Shown piece by piece: positions 27,056 through 37,360 of a DNA stretch of 64,000 nt (positions are counted from its first letter, which is position 1; the number at the start of each line of letters is the position of its first letter). Under the pieces are notes generated by a model. The model worked only from the letters and a program-made list of their open reading frames with translations. It did not search any database and was not told where the DNA came from. The stretch is from Actinokineospora bangkokensis (GTDB taxonomy: Bacteria > Actinomycetota > Actinomycetes > Mycobacteriales > Pseudonocardiaceae), in contig NZ_MKQR01000013.1 of the NCBI RefSeq assembly GCF_001940455.1, positions 1 through 64,000 on the forward strand, given 5' to 3'. A program made the position numbers and the translations under genes.

Positions 27056-29722
27056 GTGAGCGGAGCCGAGCTGCCCGCGGGGGTGCCGCTGGTGGTGTGG
27101 GAGGCCGACGCGGCCTCGGGCCGGTTCACCTTCGTCTCCGAGCACGGCGCGGCGCTGCTGGGCCACCCGGTCCGGGCGTGGCTGGCCGACCCGGGCTTCT
27201 GGGCCTCGGTGCTGCACCCCGACGACCGTGAGCGGGTGCTGGCCGCCCGGCGCGACCCGGTCGACCACGAGGACGACTACCGGGTGCTCGCCGCCGACGG
27301 CCGGGTCCACTGGGTGCACGACGTGGTGCGGGTCGCCCGCGACGCCGACGGCACCGCCCGCGCGCTGCACGGCGTGCTCGTCGACGTCTCCACCCGGCGC
27401 GCCGAGGAGCGCCGCGAGCGCTTCCTCGACGCGCTGGAGCTGCGGTTGCAGCCGCTGGTGGACGCCGAGCAGATCATCGCCGCGGCCGCGCAGGCGCTCG
27501 TCGAGCACCTCGGGGTGGACCGGTGCACCTACGCCAGGGCCGAGGAGGACGAGGACCACGTGGTGATGGTCGGCGACCACGCGGTCGGGCTGCCGCACCT
27601 GACCGGCCGGTTCAGCACCCGCGACTTCGGTGAGGGGTGCCTGGAGGCGATGCGCGCGGGCGAGCCGTGGGTGATCACCGACAGCGCGACCGACCCGCGG
27701 GTGCGCGCGCAGCGGGAGAACTACCTGGCGCAGGGGATGCTCGCGGCCATCGCCGTCCCGGTGCACAAGGCGGGCCGGTACGCGGGCGCGTTCGCCGTGC
27801 ACCACGGGTCGCCGCGGCGGTGGTCGCCCGACGAGGTGGCCCTCGTCACCGACGTGGCCACCCGGTGCTGGGAGTCGCTGGAGCGCGCGCACGCCGCCCG
27901 CGAGCTGCGCGAGAGCGAGCGGCGCTACCGGATGCTGTTCGAGCAGGCCGCCGACGGGGTGTGGGTGGCCGACGCGCAGCTGCGCTACGTCGCGGTCAAC
28001 CCGGCGGGGTGCGCGCTGATGGGCTACACCCAGGAGGAGTTCCTCCGGCTGTCGGTGCCCGACCTGCTGCCGCCCGGGGTCGAGGTCGCGCTGGAGGACC
28101 TGCTCGCGCGGCTGGCCACGGGCGCGCCGGTGACCGAGGTGTGGGACCTGCTGCGCGCCGACGGCACCACCATCCCGGTCGAGCTGAGCATGCTCGCCAC
28201 CCCCGCGGGCCTGCAATCCATCGGCCGCGACGTCACCGACCGCCGCCGGGTGGAGGTCGAGCGGGAGGCGCAGCTGCGCCGCGAGCACGAGATCGCCGAC
28301 ACCCTCCAGCGCAGCCTGCTGCCCAGGGAGCTGCCCGACCTCGACGGCCTCGCCCTGGCCGCGCACTACCTCCCGGCGTCCCGGCACGCCCAGACCGGCG
28401 GCGACTGGTACGACGTGCTCCAGGTCGGGGACGGCACCGTGGCCCTCGTCGTCGGGGACGTGGTGGGCAAGGGCCCGGACGCCGCGGCGGTGATGGGCCA
28501 GCTGCGCAGCGCGCTCGCGGGGGCCCTGCTCGACGGGAACACCCCCGCCGCCGCGCTGCGCAGGTTGGAGCGCTTCGCCGACCGCACACCGGGGGCGCTG
28601 GGCAGCACGTGCGCGTGCCTGCTCTACGACTGCGCCTCCGGCGTGCTGCTCTGGGCGACCGCGGGCCACCCGCCGCCGCTGCTGCTCGACGCGAACGGGG
28701 TGCGCGCGCTGCTCGGCGAGGCGGGCACGGTGCTGTGCGCGGGCGGCACCTTCGCCGACAACGCCGTCGTGGTGCACCCGGGCACCACCCTGGTGCTCTA
28801 CACCGACGGGCTCATCGAGCGCCGCGGCGCGGTCATCGACGACGGCATCACCGCGCTGGCCGACCACCTGCGCCCGCTGGCCGCCACCGGGCCGGCGGAC
28901 CTGGCCGACTCGATCATCGCGGCGCTGCTGGCCACCGGCCACGACGACGACGTGGCGCTGGTCGTCGGCCGGATCACCCCGCCGCCGCTGGTCGTCGAGG
29001 ACGTCCCCGCCACCGCGGCGGCGCTGGCCGACATCCGCGTGCGCACCGGGCGGTGGGCGGCGCTGGCCGGGCTCTCGCGCGACGCGCTCATCGAGCTGAA
29101 CCTCGTCCTGGGCGAGGCTGCGGCCAACGCCATCGAGCACGCCTACCCCGACGAGCCGGGCCACTTCGACTACTCGGTGGAGCGGACGCCCCGGGGCGGC
29201 CTGCGCGCCCAGGTCCGCGACCGCGGCGCCTGGCGCCCGCCCCCGCTCGACCGCGGCCACCGCGGCCGCGGCCTGGAGATGATCCACGAGATGTCGACCG
29301 CGGTGGTGACCCACGGGCCCACCGGCACCCACGTCGACGCGCACCTGGTCGAGCCGGACGGCGCGGGGCCCGCCGGGCCCGCCGCCGAGCCCGGGGTCGC
29401 CGCGCTGGTCGTCGCGGGCGGCACCGTGGTCATCTCCGGCGCCCTGGACCTGGCGGGCACCGCCGCCGTGCGCGAGGGCCTGCTGCGCCGCGCCGACGGC
29501 GCACCCCTGGTGGTCGACCTGACCGGCGTCACCCACCTCAGCAGCTCCGGTGTGGCGCTGTTCCTCGACCTGGGTGCGCGGGTGCCCGTCACGCTGCGCA
29601 CCACCACCGGCAGCGCCCCCGCGCGCGTGCTGGCGCTGTCCGGCCTGCCGAGCGGACCGGTCGGGGTGGACCTCGTCCCCGGCGCCGACCGCGCCGCGCC
29701 GACCACGGATTCCCCCCGTTAG
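27056..29722 (+). CDS. Multidomain SpoIIE phosphatase (PAS-GAF-PAS-PP2C-HATPase-STAS)
   Basis: The 888-aa soluble regulator combines all parts of a partner-switching module. PAS (about 13-115) is followed by GAF (135-280), a second PAS (290-400), a SpoIIE/PP2C phosphatase (410-635; TGGDWYDVLQ, VVGDVVGKG, YTDGLIE), an RsbW-like HATPase (645-775; LGEAAANAIEHAY) and a STAS domain (782-880; VTHLSSSGVALFLDL). The serine before SGVAL could be the phosphorylated residue. GTG at 27056 was chosen because GGAGGA at 27047-27052 sits before it; GTG at 27026 is the alternative. It probably tunes a sigma factor or anti-sigma circuit in response to redox, light or small molecules. No sigma gene is nearby. 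Confidence 0.9.
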   Translation: MSGAELPAGVPLVVWEADAASGRFTFVSEHGAALLGHPVRAWLADPGFWASVLHPDDRERVLAARRDPVDHEDDYRVLAADGRVHWVHDVVRVARDADGTARALHGVLVDVSTRRAEERRERFLDALELRLQPLVDAEQIIAAAAQALVEHLGVDRCTYARAEEDEDHVVMVGDHAVGLPHLTGRFSTRDFGEGCLEAMRAGEPWVITDSATDPRVRAQRENYLAQGMLAAIAVPVHKAGRYAGAFAVHHGSPRRWSPDEVALVTDVATRCWESLERAHAARELRESERRYRMLFEQAADGVWVADAQLRYVAVNPAGCALMGYTQEEFLRLSVPDLLPPGVEVALEDLLARLATGAPVTEVWDLLRADGTTIPVELSMLATPAGLQSIGRDVTDRRRVEVEREAQLRREHEIADTLQRSLLPRELPDLDGLALAAHYLPASRHAQTGGDWYDVLQVGDGTVALVVGDVVGKGPDAAAVMGQLRSALAGALLDGNTPAAALRRLERFADRTPGALGSTCACLLYDCASGVLLWATAGHPPPLLLDANGVRALLGEAGTVLCAGGTFADNAVVVHPGTTLVLYTDGLIERRGAVIDDGITALADHLRPLAATGPADLADSIIAALLATGHDDDVALVVGRITPPPLVVEDVPATAAALADIRVRTGRWAALAGLSRDALIELNLVLGEAAANAIEHAYPDEPGHFDYSVERTPRGGLRAQVRDRGAWRPPPLDRGHRGRGLEMIHEMSTAVVTHGPTGTHVDAHLVEPDGAGPAGPAAEPGVAALVVAGGTVVISGALDLAGTAAVREGLLRRADGAPLVVDLTGVTHLSSSGVALFLDLGARVPVTLRTTTGSAPARVLALSGLPSGPVGVDLVPGADRAAPTTDSPR

Positions 29723-29748
29723 GGCATCTCCGCACAGCCTCGCCCGGC

Positions 29749-30432
29749 GTGGTGCGGCGGGTGCTGCTGGCAGGCACCACCGGGTCCGGCGCCGCCATCG
29801 CCGGTGCCCTGGCCGCGCACGGCTTCGAGGTCGTGTGGAGCCCGCCGCCCCCGGGCGGGCCCGCGGCGCTCGACCTGGACCGGGTGGACCTCGTCGTCGT
29901 CGACGGCCGCTCCCCCACCGCGGTGGCCACGGTTCGGGCCGTGCGCGGCCGCGCCCGCACCCTGGTGGTCACCGAACCGGGTGACGACCGGGGGACCGCG
30001 CTGCTGCTGGACTCCGGTGCCGACGCGTTCACCCCGCACCCGGTCGGCCCGCGGCTGCTGGGGGCGTGGGCGCGGGCGCTGCTGCGCGGCGACCCGGGGG
30101 TCGGCCGCGAGGTGGTGGCGGGCGAACTGGCGCTGGACCTCGGCGCCCGCACGGCCCGCTTGGGCGACCGCGAACTCGGCCTGACGCGGCGCGAGTTCGA
30201 CCTGCTCGCCCACCTCGTCCACCGGCGCGGGCAGGTGGTGGGGCGGGAGGAACTGCTGGCCCGGGTCTGGGGCAGGTCCGGGAGCAGCCGGACGGTGGAC
30301 GTCCACGTGTCCTGGCTGCGCCGCAAGCTCGGGGAATCGGCCAGGGCGCCGCGCTACCTGCACACCGTGCGGGGCGTCGGCTTCACCCTCGAACCGCCGA
30401 CCGCACCGCCCGTCGAGTCCATTCCCCGATAA
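29749..30432 (+). CDS. Atypical OmpR-like regulator with degenerate receiver
   Basis: The 227-aa protein has a receiver-like domain (1-115) and an intact winged-helix domain (about 125-215; LTRREFDLLAHLVHRRGQ, TVDVHVSWLRRKLGE, HTVRGVGF). D52 occupies the phosphoacceptor position (LVVVDGRSP) and T75 is present. The N-terminal acidic pair is replaced by A8-G9-T10-T11, and the lysine near the end of the domain is H97 (FTPHP). Normal Mg2+-dependent phosphorylation is therefore unlikely. It follows the SpoIIE gene by 26 bp and has no kinase partner, so it may respond to protein level or a ligand. The GTG start was picked from domain alignment. Confidence 0.82.
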   Translation: MVRRVLLAGTTGSGAAIAGALAAHGFEVVWSPPPPGGPAALDLDRVDLVVVDGRSPTAVATVRAVRGRARTLVVTEPGDDRGTALLLDSGADAFTPHPVGPRLLGAWARALLRGDPGVGREVVAGELALDLGARTARLGDRELGLTRREFDLLAHLVHRRGQVVGREELLARVWGRSGSSRTVDVHVSWLRRKLGESARAPRYLHTVRGVGFTLEPPTAPPVESIPR

Positions 30433-30447
30433 ACCCGTTTGTGTTCC

Positions 30448-30470
30448 AGAACCGATTGTCAAAAGGTTCT
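30448..30470 (+). terminator. Short inverted repeat after the atypical regulator
   Basis: AGAACC (30448-30453) and GGTTCT (30465-30470) form a 6-bp inverted repeat around an 11-nt A/T-richer centre, 16 bp after the regulator stop and upstream of the PAS-LuxR promoter. It may be a weak terminator or an operator. Confidence 0.3.
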
Positions 30471-30502
30471 CAGCGAGCAATTCCTGCAATGAGGTGAATG
30501 CG

Positions 30503-30532
30503 TTGACGCGCCGTTCTGGCGGCGGTTAGCGT
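30503..30532 (+). promoter_or_regulatory. Putative sigma-70-type promoter of the PAS-LuxR gene
   Basis: TTGACG (30503-30508) and TAGCGT (30527-30532) are spaced by 18 bp, a good fit to -35/-10 elements of the main actinobacterial sigma factor. The predicted start near 30539 leaves a leader of about 50 nt. Confidence 0.5.
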
Positions 30533-30590
30533 TCGGACAGACGCGATTCCCGCCAGACATTCCCCGTCCGCAGAACCGGAGCGTGAGGAA

Positions 30591-31232
30591 ATGCGCGCCA
30601 CCACCGCGGGCCGGGTGCCGCCACCACGGGTGGCCCCCGGCCCCGCCGTCCCCGCACCGCTGCGCCCGCTGTTCGACCGGCCCGGCCTGGCCGCGGCCCA
30701 CCTCGACCGCGCGCTGCGGGTGTCCGCCGCGACGGCCGACTTCACCGACCACTTCGGACTCGCCCGCGACGCCGCGGCGGGCCGACCGCTGCCCGCCCTG
30801 CTGCACCCCGACGACCACCCGGCCCTGCTGCGCGCCTTCACCGCGCTGCGCGAGCGCTCCGGCTTCACGCTGCCGGTGCACGTCCAGCGCCCCGACGGCC
30901 GCACCCGCGCCGCCCGCCTCACCGCCCTGCACCTGCCCGACGGCGCCCTGGTCGTGCTCGACGCCCACGACCCGGCGCCGCCCGCCACCGACCCGACCCG
31001 GGTCACCCCGGTGGAGGCCCAGGTGCTGGAGGGCCTGGCCGCGGGCCTGTCCACCGTCGCCCTCGGCACCCGCCTGCACCTCAGCCGCGGCGGGGTGATC
31101 TACCACCTGTCCAACCTCCAGCGGAAGTTCCACGTGCACAACCGGCCCGCGCTGATCGCCAAGGCCTACGCGGCGGGTCTACTCCTGGTCGACTCCTGGC
31201 CCCCCGCGGTCCTGCCGAACCGCATCTGCTGA
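30591..31232 (+). CDS. PAS-LuxR transcriptional regulator
   Basis: The 213-aa protein has a Pro/Ala-rich N-terminus, a PAS domain (about 30-125; RALRVSAATADFTDHFGL, LLHPDDHPALLRAF) and a C-terminal GerE/LuxR helix-turn-helix (about 140-200; TPVEAQVLEGLAAGLSTVALG, LSRGGVIYHLSNLQRKF). This PAS plus LuxR layout is typical of PimM-like regulators in actinomycetes, though no polyketide cluster is in the window. GAGGAA lies directly before the ATG. It is a single-gene unit with its own promoter. The target is unknown; regulation of antibiotic or developmental genes elsewhere is only a guess. Confidence 0.85.
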   Translation: MRATTAGRVPPPRVAPGPAVPAPLRPLFDRPGLAAAHLDRALRVSAATADFTDHFGLARDAAAGRPLPALLHPDDHPALLRAFTALRERSGFTLPVHVQRPDGRTRAARLTALHLPDGALVVLDAHDPAPPATDPTRVTPVEAQVLEGLAAGLSTVALGTRLHLSRGGVIYHLSNLQRKFHVHNRPALIAKAYAAGLLLVDSWPPAVLPNRIC

Positions 31233-31309
31233 ACCCCCGATTGTCCACACTGGTCGGTCAGCCGGGACGGGTGCGCCGCGCGAAAGCCCCACCGCGCCCC
31301 CCGGTGCTG

Positions 31310-31355
31310 TACAGTCAACCGGGTTGGGAACTCAGACAGGGGCAACCAGCCCCTG
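31310..31355 (+). promoter_or_regulatory. Cold-shock operon promoter and 5' leader hairpin
   Basis: TACAGT at 31310-31315 is a likely -10 box. About 15 nt into the expected transcript, CAGGGGC (31337-31343) pairs perfectly with GCCCCTG (31349-31355) over a 5-nt loop. The leader before the first gene is about 190 nt, longer than usual here. Structured leaders of cold-shock mRNAs often control stability or translation with temperature; that role is inferred. Confidence 0.4.
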
Positions 31356-31515
31356 CCGCTTCCCGGAGCCACCCCGAGCCGATGGCGATTCGGCCGGAGA
31401 TGGGAGCACCGGCTTGCCGCCGGATCGCGATGTCCTGGTTCTCCTCCCCCACCTGCCCGGTGAGCACGGGCGCGGCCACGACGACCCAGTAGCACCCCAG
31501 CGCAGGCAGGGGCTC

Positions 31516-31782
31516 ATGGACGACTACTCGGGTGTCCGCCAGGCCGCCCTGCGCGCCGAGGCGCAGCAGCAGCGCAGGGCCGCCCGGACGGTGGCCGCCC
31601 ACGCCTCGGGCAACGACGACTGCCGCGAGCTGCTGTCGATGCTGGGCCTGTCCGCGGGGTCACCGGTCGCCGCCGTCGAGGGGCCACCGACCCCGCGCGC
31701 CGACCGGACCGCGGGCCCGGAGCACAACTCCCACTGGACCGCGCCGGTGCGCGACCGGTCGACCGAAGGAGCACGGCGATGA
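31516..31782 (+). CDS. Small conserved hypothetical protein, cspA partner
   Basis: The 88-aa product is hydrophilic and helical in its first half (MDDYSGVRQAALRAEAQQQRR), followed by the motif DCRELLSMLGL, which I associate with small actinobacterial proteins of unknown function. No domain can be named. The ATG at 31516 is preceded by AGGGG; the frame stays open upstream but the extension is out of character, so this start is preferred. Its stop overlaps the cold-shock gene start by 4 bp, so the two are translationally coupled. Confidence 0.65.
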   Translation: MDDYSGVRQAALRAEAQQQRRAARTVAAHASGNDDCRELLSMLGLSAGSPVAAVEGPPTPRADRTAGPEHNSHWTAPVRDRSTEGARR

Positions 31783-31982
31783 CGCACGGCACGGTGAAGT
31801 GGTTCAGCGGCAGCAAGGGCTTCGGCTTCATCTCCCCCACCGACGGGGGTGCGGAGCTGTTCGTGCACCACACCGCCATCGAGGGCTACGACCCGTCGGG
31901 GATCCCCGACGGCCGCCCGGTCGAGTACGAGGTCGGTGAGGGGCGCAAGGGCCCGCAGGCGTTCTCGGTGCGATTGCTCTGA
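31779..31982 (+). CDS. CspA-family cold-shock protein
   Basis: The 67-aa single-domain OB-fold protein binds single-stranded RNA and DNA. RNP1 (KGFGFI, residues 14-19) and RNP2 (LFVHH, residues 28-32) are intact, as is the opening GTVKWF. Length is typical for the family. The ATG overlaps the preceding small gene (ATGA). The 190-nt leader with a hairpin upstream is a likely point of cold control. It probably acts as an RNA chaperone; which stress induces it cannot be told. Confidence 0.95.
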   Translation: MTHGTVKWFSGSKGFGFISPTDGGAELFVHHTAIEGYDPSGIPDGRPVEYEVGEGRKGPQAFSVRLL

Positions 31983-32086
31983 CGACGCTCCACAAGCTCC
32001 ACAGCGGCGCACCTGGAGCGCAGGTGCGCCGCCGCCCCACCGACGACGGTTCCGGCGCCGATCCCCGCCGGGGGAAGGACGCCGTG

Positions 32087-32560
32087 ATGACCACAGCCGA
32101 TCCCGCGGGCACGCGGGCCCGCCTGGTGGTGAAACCAGTGAGCGAGCGCGGCGGGTCCGTCGACGGTGCCTGGTGGCCGCGCTCGACCGACCCCGCCGCG
32201 GAGTTCCCCGGCCTGGTCGCCGCGCTCGACGTGGAGGGCGGGGTGCGCGCCATCTCCTACCACCTGCGCACCTGGGACCGCACCGAGCGCGTGCTGCTGC
32301 TCGACTCCGGCGCGGTGACCTTGAACGGCTACCACAACACCCAACCCGACACGGTGACCGTCCTGCTCGACGACCACCACCGGTTGCGGCTGCTCGTGGT
32401 GCCGCCGCCCACGCCGGCGGGGCTGGCGAACGCCGTGCTGCGCGCGACCGCGACCTGCGACCGGGCCGCCACCGTGCAGGACATCCTGGCGGGCAACGGG
32501 ATCGTGCCGGGCACGAACCCCGGTTCTGCGCCCCAGGCGCCCGTCCCCGAGCACTTCTGA
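32087..32560 (+). CDS. DUF5994-like protein
   Basis: The 157-aa cytoplasmic protein starts TTADPAGTRARLVVKP and shows GGSVDGAWWPRSTDPAAEFPGLVAAL, a pattern I associate with the actinobacterial family DUF5994. Its later strands (RVLLLDSGAVTLNGY) are beta-rich. No catalytic motif is visible. The ATG at 32087 follows GGGGAAGGA by 8 bp, which fixes the start. It lies 104 bp after the cold-shock gene in the same direction and may be read with it. Function is unknown. Confidence 0.7.
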   Translation: MTTADPAGTRARLVVKPVSERGGSVDGAWWPRSTDPAAEFPGLVAALDVEGGVRAISYHLRTWDRTERVLLLDSGAVTLNGYHNTQPDTVTVLLDDHHRLRLLVVPPPTPAGLANAVLRATATCDRAATVQDILAGNGIVPGTNPGSAPQAPVPEHF

Positions 32561-32607
32561 CACCACTGCTCTGACAGCACCGCTCTCACACCACTGCTCT
32601 GACAGCA
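32560..32607 (+). repeat. 28-bp-period direct repeat
   Basis: ACACCACTGCTCTGACAGCA occurs at 32560-32579 and again at 32588-32607, directly after the DUF5994 stop codon. The period is 28 bp. It looks like a recent tandem duplication in a noncoding 3' region. Confidence 0.85.
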
Positions 32608-32608
32608 A

Positions 32609-32722
32609 CCTGCGGGACGGCACCGTCCCCGCAGGACGAACCCGGGTCGCAGCGCCGACCCGGGTTCCGCCGCGCTCTGGGGAGAACACCACCCACCGCC
32701 CTGTCCACTTCGGACAGGGCGG
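32609..32722. terminator. Three tandem hairpins between converging genes
   Basis: Hairpin 1 pairs 32609-32620 with 32623-32635, with one bulge. Hairpin 2 is a perfect 12-bp stem (32638-32649 with 32656-32667, 6-nt loop). Hairpin 3 is a perfect 11-bp stem (32696-32706 with 32712-32722, 5-nt loop). They sit between the DUF5994 gene and the desaturase, which converge, so they probably stop transcription from both sides. Confidence 0.75.
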
Positions 32723-32730
32723 CGCCGGTA

Positions 32731-33669
32731 TCAGCGGGTGGCGAGCCGCGCCAGGCGCTCGGGGACCGGCCAGCGGACCTTCGTCGCCCAACCCAGCTTC
32801 TCGAAGGCCCAGATGACCCGGGCGGAGATGTCGACCTGCCCGCGGCGCACGCCGTGGCGGGCGCAGGTGGGGTCGGCGTGGTGGGAGTTGTGCCAGGACT
32901 CGCCCATCGACAGCACGGCCAGCGGCCAGAAGTTGGCCGAGCGGTCCCGGCTGGCGAAGGGCCGGTCACCGACCATGTGGCAGATCGAGTTCACCGACCA
33001 GGTGACGTGGTGCTGGAAGGCCACGCGGGCCAGCCCCGCCCACAGGAACCCGGTCAGCACGCCCCACCAGGACATCGTGGCCAGCCCGCAGATGGCGGCG
33101 GGCAGCAGCACGCTCAGCGACACCCAGAGGGGGAACAGCCGGTCGACCGCGCGCATGTCGGGGTCGGCGGCCAGGTCGGGGGCGAACCGGTCGACGTTGG
33201 TGCGGTCGCGCTCGAACAGCCAGCCCATGTGCGCGTGCCAGAACCCCTTGACCAGCGCGCGGGCGGAGGTGCCGAACAGCCACGGCGAGTGCGGGTCGCC
33301 CTCGCGGTCGGAGAAGGCGTGGTGGCGGCGGTGGTCGGCCACCCAGGTGATCACCGAGCCCTGCGCGGCCAGCGCCCCGGCGATGGCCAGCGCGATGCGC
33401 AGCGGCCGGGCGGCGCGGAAGGCACCGTGGGTGAAGTAGCGGTGGTAGCCGACGGTGACGCCGAGGGTGGAGATGGTGAAGAACACCCCGGCCACGGTCA
33501 GCTCCACCCAGCCGATGCCCCACCCCCAGGCCAGCGGCACCGCCGCGACCAGCGCGGCGAACGGGATGAGCAGGAAGGCCCGGATCGTTACCAGCTCCGC
33601 CCGGCCCGCGGGCTGGGCGAACATCGGTTTGGGACCGGGGGATGGACGGGTGGGTGTGGCTGCGGTCAT
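32731..33669 (-). CDS. Membrane fatty acid (acyl-CoA) desaturase
   Basis: The 312-aa integral membrane di-iron enzyme probably inserts a double bond into acyl-CoA or phospholipid acyl chains (delta-9 type). All three histidine boxes are present: HRYFTH (near 77), HRRHH (near 112) and HNSHH (near 264). Four to five TM segments surround them. The ATG at 33669 follows GAGAGG and gives a normal length. It is divergent from the AraC gene by 277 bp. The nearby cold-shock gene may hint at membrane-fluidity control, but no shared regulation can be shown. Confidence 0.92.
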   Translation of the reverse strand: MTAATPTRPSPGPKPMFAQPAGRAELVTIRAFLLIPFAALVAAVPLAWGWGIGWVELTVAGVFFTISTLGVTVGYHRYFTHGAFRAARPLRIALAIAGALAAQGSVITWVADHRRHHAFSDREGDPHSPWLFGTSARALVKGFWHAHMGWLFERDRTNVDRFAPDLAADPDMRAVDRLFPLWVSLSVLLPAAICGLATMSWWGVLTGFLWAGLARVAFQHHVTWSVNSICHMVGDRPFASRDRSANFWPLAVLSMGESWHNSHHADPTCARHGVRRGQVDISARVIWAFEKLGWATKVRWPVPERLARLATR

Positions 33670-33934
33670 GCGGGAACCTCTCGGTGTTCGGGGAACGCCC
33701 GCGCCCGGGCGTGGTGCTGCCGGGGCGCGGCACGGGTGCGCACGTGGGCGCGGGTCTGGTGGGCAGGCGGGTGGGGTGCGCTGCGTCGTCGAGCGGCGGT
33801 GCACCCAGCTCGCACGAGCGAGGGGGTCAGCGCGGGCAGCGGGGTGGTCCGCCGCGGGCCGGGTCCCTGACCCGACCTGTTCGTGGCCTGCACCTCGACG
33901 GTACAGGCATCGGCGCCGACACGCCCGGCCCCCG

Positions 33935-33940
33935 TACGAT
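33935..33940 (+). promoter_or_regulatory. Putative -10 box for a leaderless AraC mRNA
   Basis: TACGAT ends 6 bp before the GTG at 33947. No ribosome binding site intervenes. The upstream 260 bp toward the desaturase show no further motif I can support. Confidence 0.4.
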
Positions 33941-33946
33941 CCGGTC

Positions 33947-34387
33947 GTGAGCACCGCCGACCCCGCCCACCACCTGCGCGAGCTGGCCAGGCTGCGGCGC
34001 GTCAAGGACCGGATCGACCGGGAGTTCGCCCGGCCGCTCGACGTCGAGGCGCTGGCGCGGGGCGCGCACATGTCCGCCGGGCACCTGAGCCGGGCGTTCA
34101 AGGGCGCTTACGGGGAGTCGCCCTACAGCTACCTGATGACGCGGCGCATCGAGCGGGCGATGGCGCTGCTGCGGCGGGGGGACCTCAGCGTCACCGAGGT
34201 GTGCTTCGCGGTGGGGTGCTCCTCGCTGGGCACCTTCAGCACCCGGTTCACCGAGCTGGTCGGGATGCCGCCCAGCGCGTACCGGCGGGAGGCCGCGCGG
34301 GCGACCGAGGGGATGCCCAGCTGCGTGGTCAGCCAGGTCACCCGACCGGTCAGGAATCGAGAAGCACCAGGTCCGGGGCGCCGATAG
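33947..34387 (+). CDS. AraC-family helix-turn-helix regulator
   Basis: This short, 146-aa AraC protein consists almost only of the two-HTH DNA-binding domain (DRIDREFARPLDVEALARGAHMSAGHLSRAFK, then GDLSVTEVCFAVGCSSLGTFSTRF and the FTELVGMPPSAYR signature). It has no ligand-binding domain. It is followed by a VOC-family gene after 10 bp, a pair that recurs in actinobacteria, so it probably regulates that gene. The GTG start with a TACGAT box 6 bp upstream suggests a leaderless message. Confidence 0.9.
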   Translation: MSTADPAHHLRELARLRRVKDRIDREFARPLDVEALARGAHMSAGHLSRAFKGAYGESPYSYLMTRRIERAMALLRRGDLSVTEVCFAVGCSSLGTFSTRFTELVGMPPSAYRREAARATEGMPSCVVSQVTRPVRNREAPGPGRR

Positions 34388-34390
34388 CGT
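34385..34390 (+). promoter_or_regulatory. Putative internal -10 box for the VOC gene
   Basis: TAGCGT overlaps the AraC stop codon and ends 7 bp before the VOC ATG at 34398. It could give a second, leaderless transcript of the VOC gene independent of the AraC promoter. Confidence 0.4.
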
Positions 34391-34397
34391 TCGCGGC

Positions 34398-34808
34398 ATG
34401 GACATCACCATCCACGCCAGCTTCCTCCCGCAGGACGACCCGGAGGCCGCGCTGGCCTTCTACCGGGACAAGCTCGGGTTCGAGGTGCGCAACGACGTCG
34501 GGTACAACGGCCTGCGGTGGCTCACCGTGGGGCCCGCGGGGCAGCCGGGCACCTCGATCGTGCTGCACCCGCCCGCGGTCGGCCCCGGGATCACCGACGC
34601 CGAGCGCGAGGTCATCACCGCGATGATGGCCAAGGGCACCTACGGCAGCCTGCTGCTGGCCACCGCCGACGTCGACGCCACCTTCGAGCAGTTGCAGGCG
34701 GGGGACACCGACGTCGTGCAGGAGCCCACCGACCAGCCCTACGGGGTGCGCGACTGCGCCGTGCGCGACCCGGCGGGCAACCTCATCCGCATCCAGCAAC
34801 GCCCCTGA
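34398..34808 (+). CDS. VOC-family (glyoxalase/dioxygenase-fold) protein
   Basis: The 136-aa protein is a small vicinal-oxygen-chelate domain: DPEAALAFYRDKLGFEVRNDVG in the first half and YGVRDCAVRDPAGNLIRIQQ in the second, typical of two beta-alpha-beta-beta-beta units. The substrate is unknown; members include glyoxalases, antibiotic-binding proteins and dioxygenases. It follows the AraC gene closely and may be its target. Since the conserved metal ligands are hard to place by eye, a binding rather than catalytic role is possible. Confidence 0.88.
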   Translation: MDITIHASFLPQDDPEAALAFYRDKLGFEVRNDVGYNGLRWLTVGPAGQPGTSIVLHPPAVGPGITDAEREVITAMMAKGTYGSLLLATADVDATFEQLQAGDTDVVQEPTDQPYGVRDCAVRDPAGNLIRIQQRP

Positions 34809-34940
34809 CCCCGGCGGCGATCACCCGATGGGGGACGCCCCTCCCCCGGGGCGGGGTGGACACTGGTCCCGCCCGCCCCCGACCCCGAGCAGCACCCGGC
34901 CGGCAGCCCGGCCCGACCCGCCACGGAGAGCACCAGCAGC

Positions 34941-37328
<2,388 letters not shown>

Positions 37329-37333
37329 GCACC

Positions 37334-37360
37334 GCCCCCGGCGCCCGCGGCGCCGGGGGC
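37334..37360. terminator. 12-bp hairpin terminator
   Basis: GCCCCCGGCGCC (37334-37345) pairs perfectly with 37349-37360 over a 3-nt loop. It lies between the uvrA-like stop and the converging amidohydrolase, whose stop codon it touches, so it can serve both genes. Confidence 0.8.

Noticed and set aside
31324-31515. N-terminal extension of the small gene before cspA
   Set aside because: The frame is open but reads like leader sequence, covers the hairpin, and the ATG at 31516 has a ribosome site.
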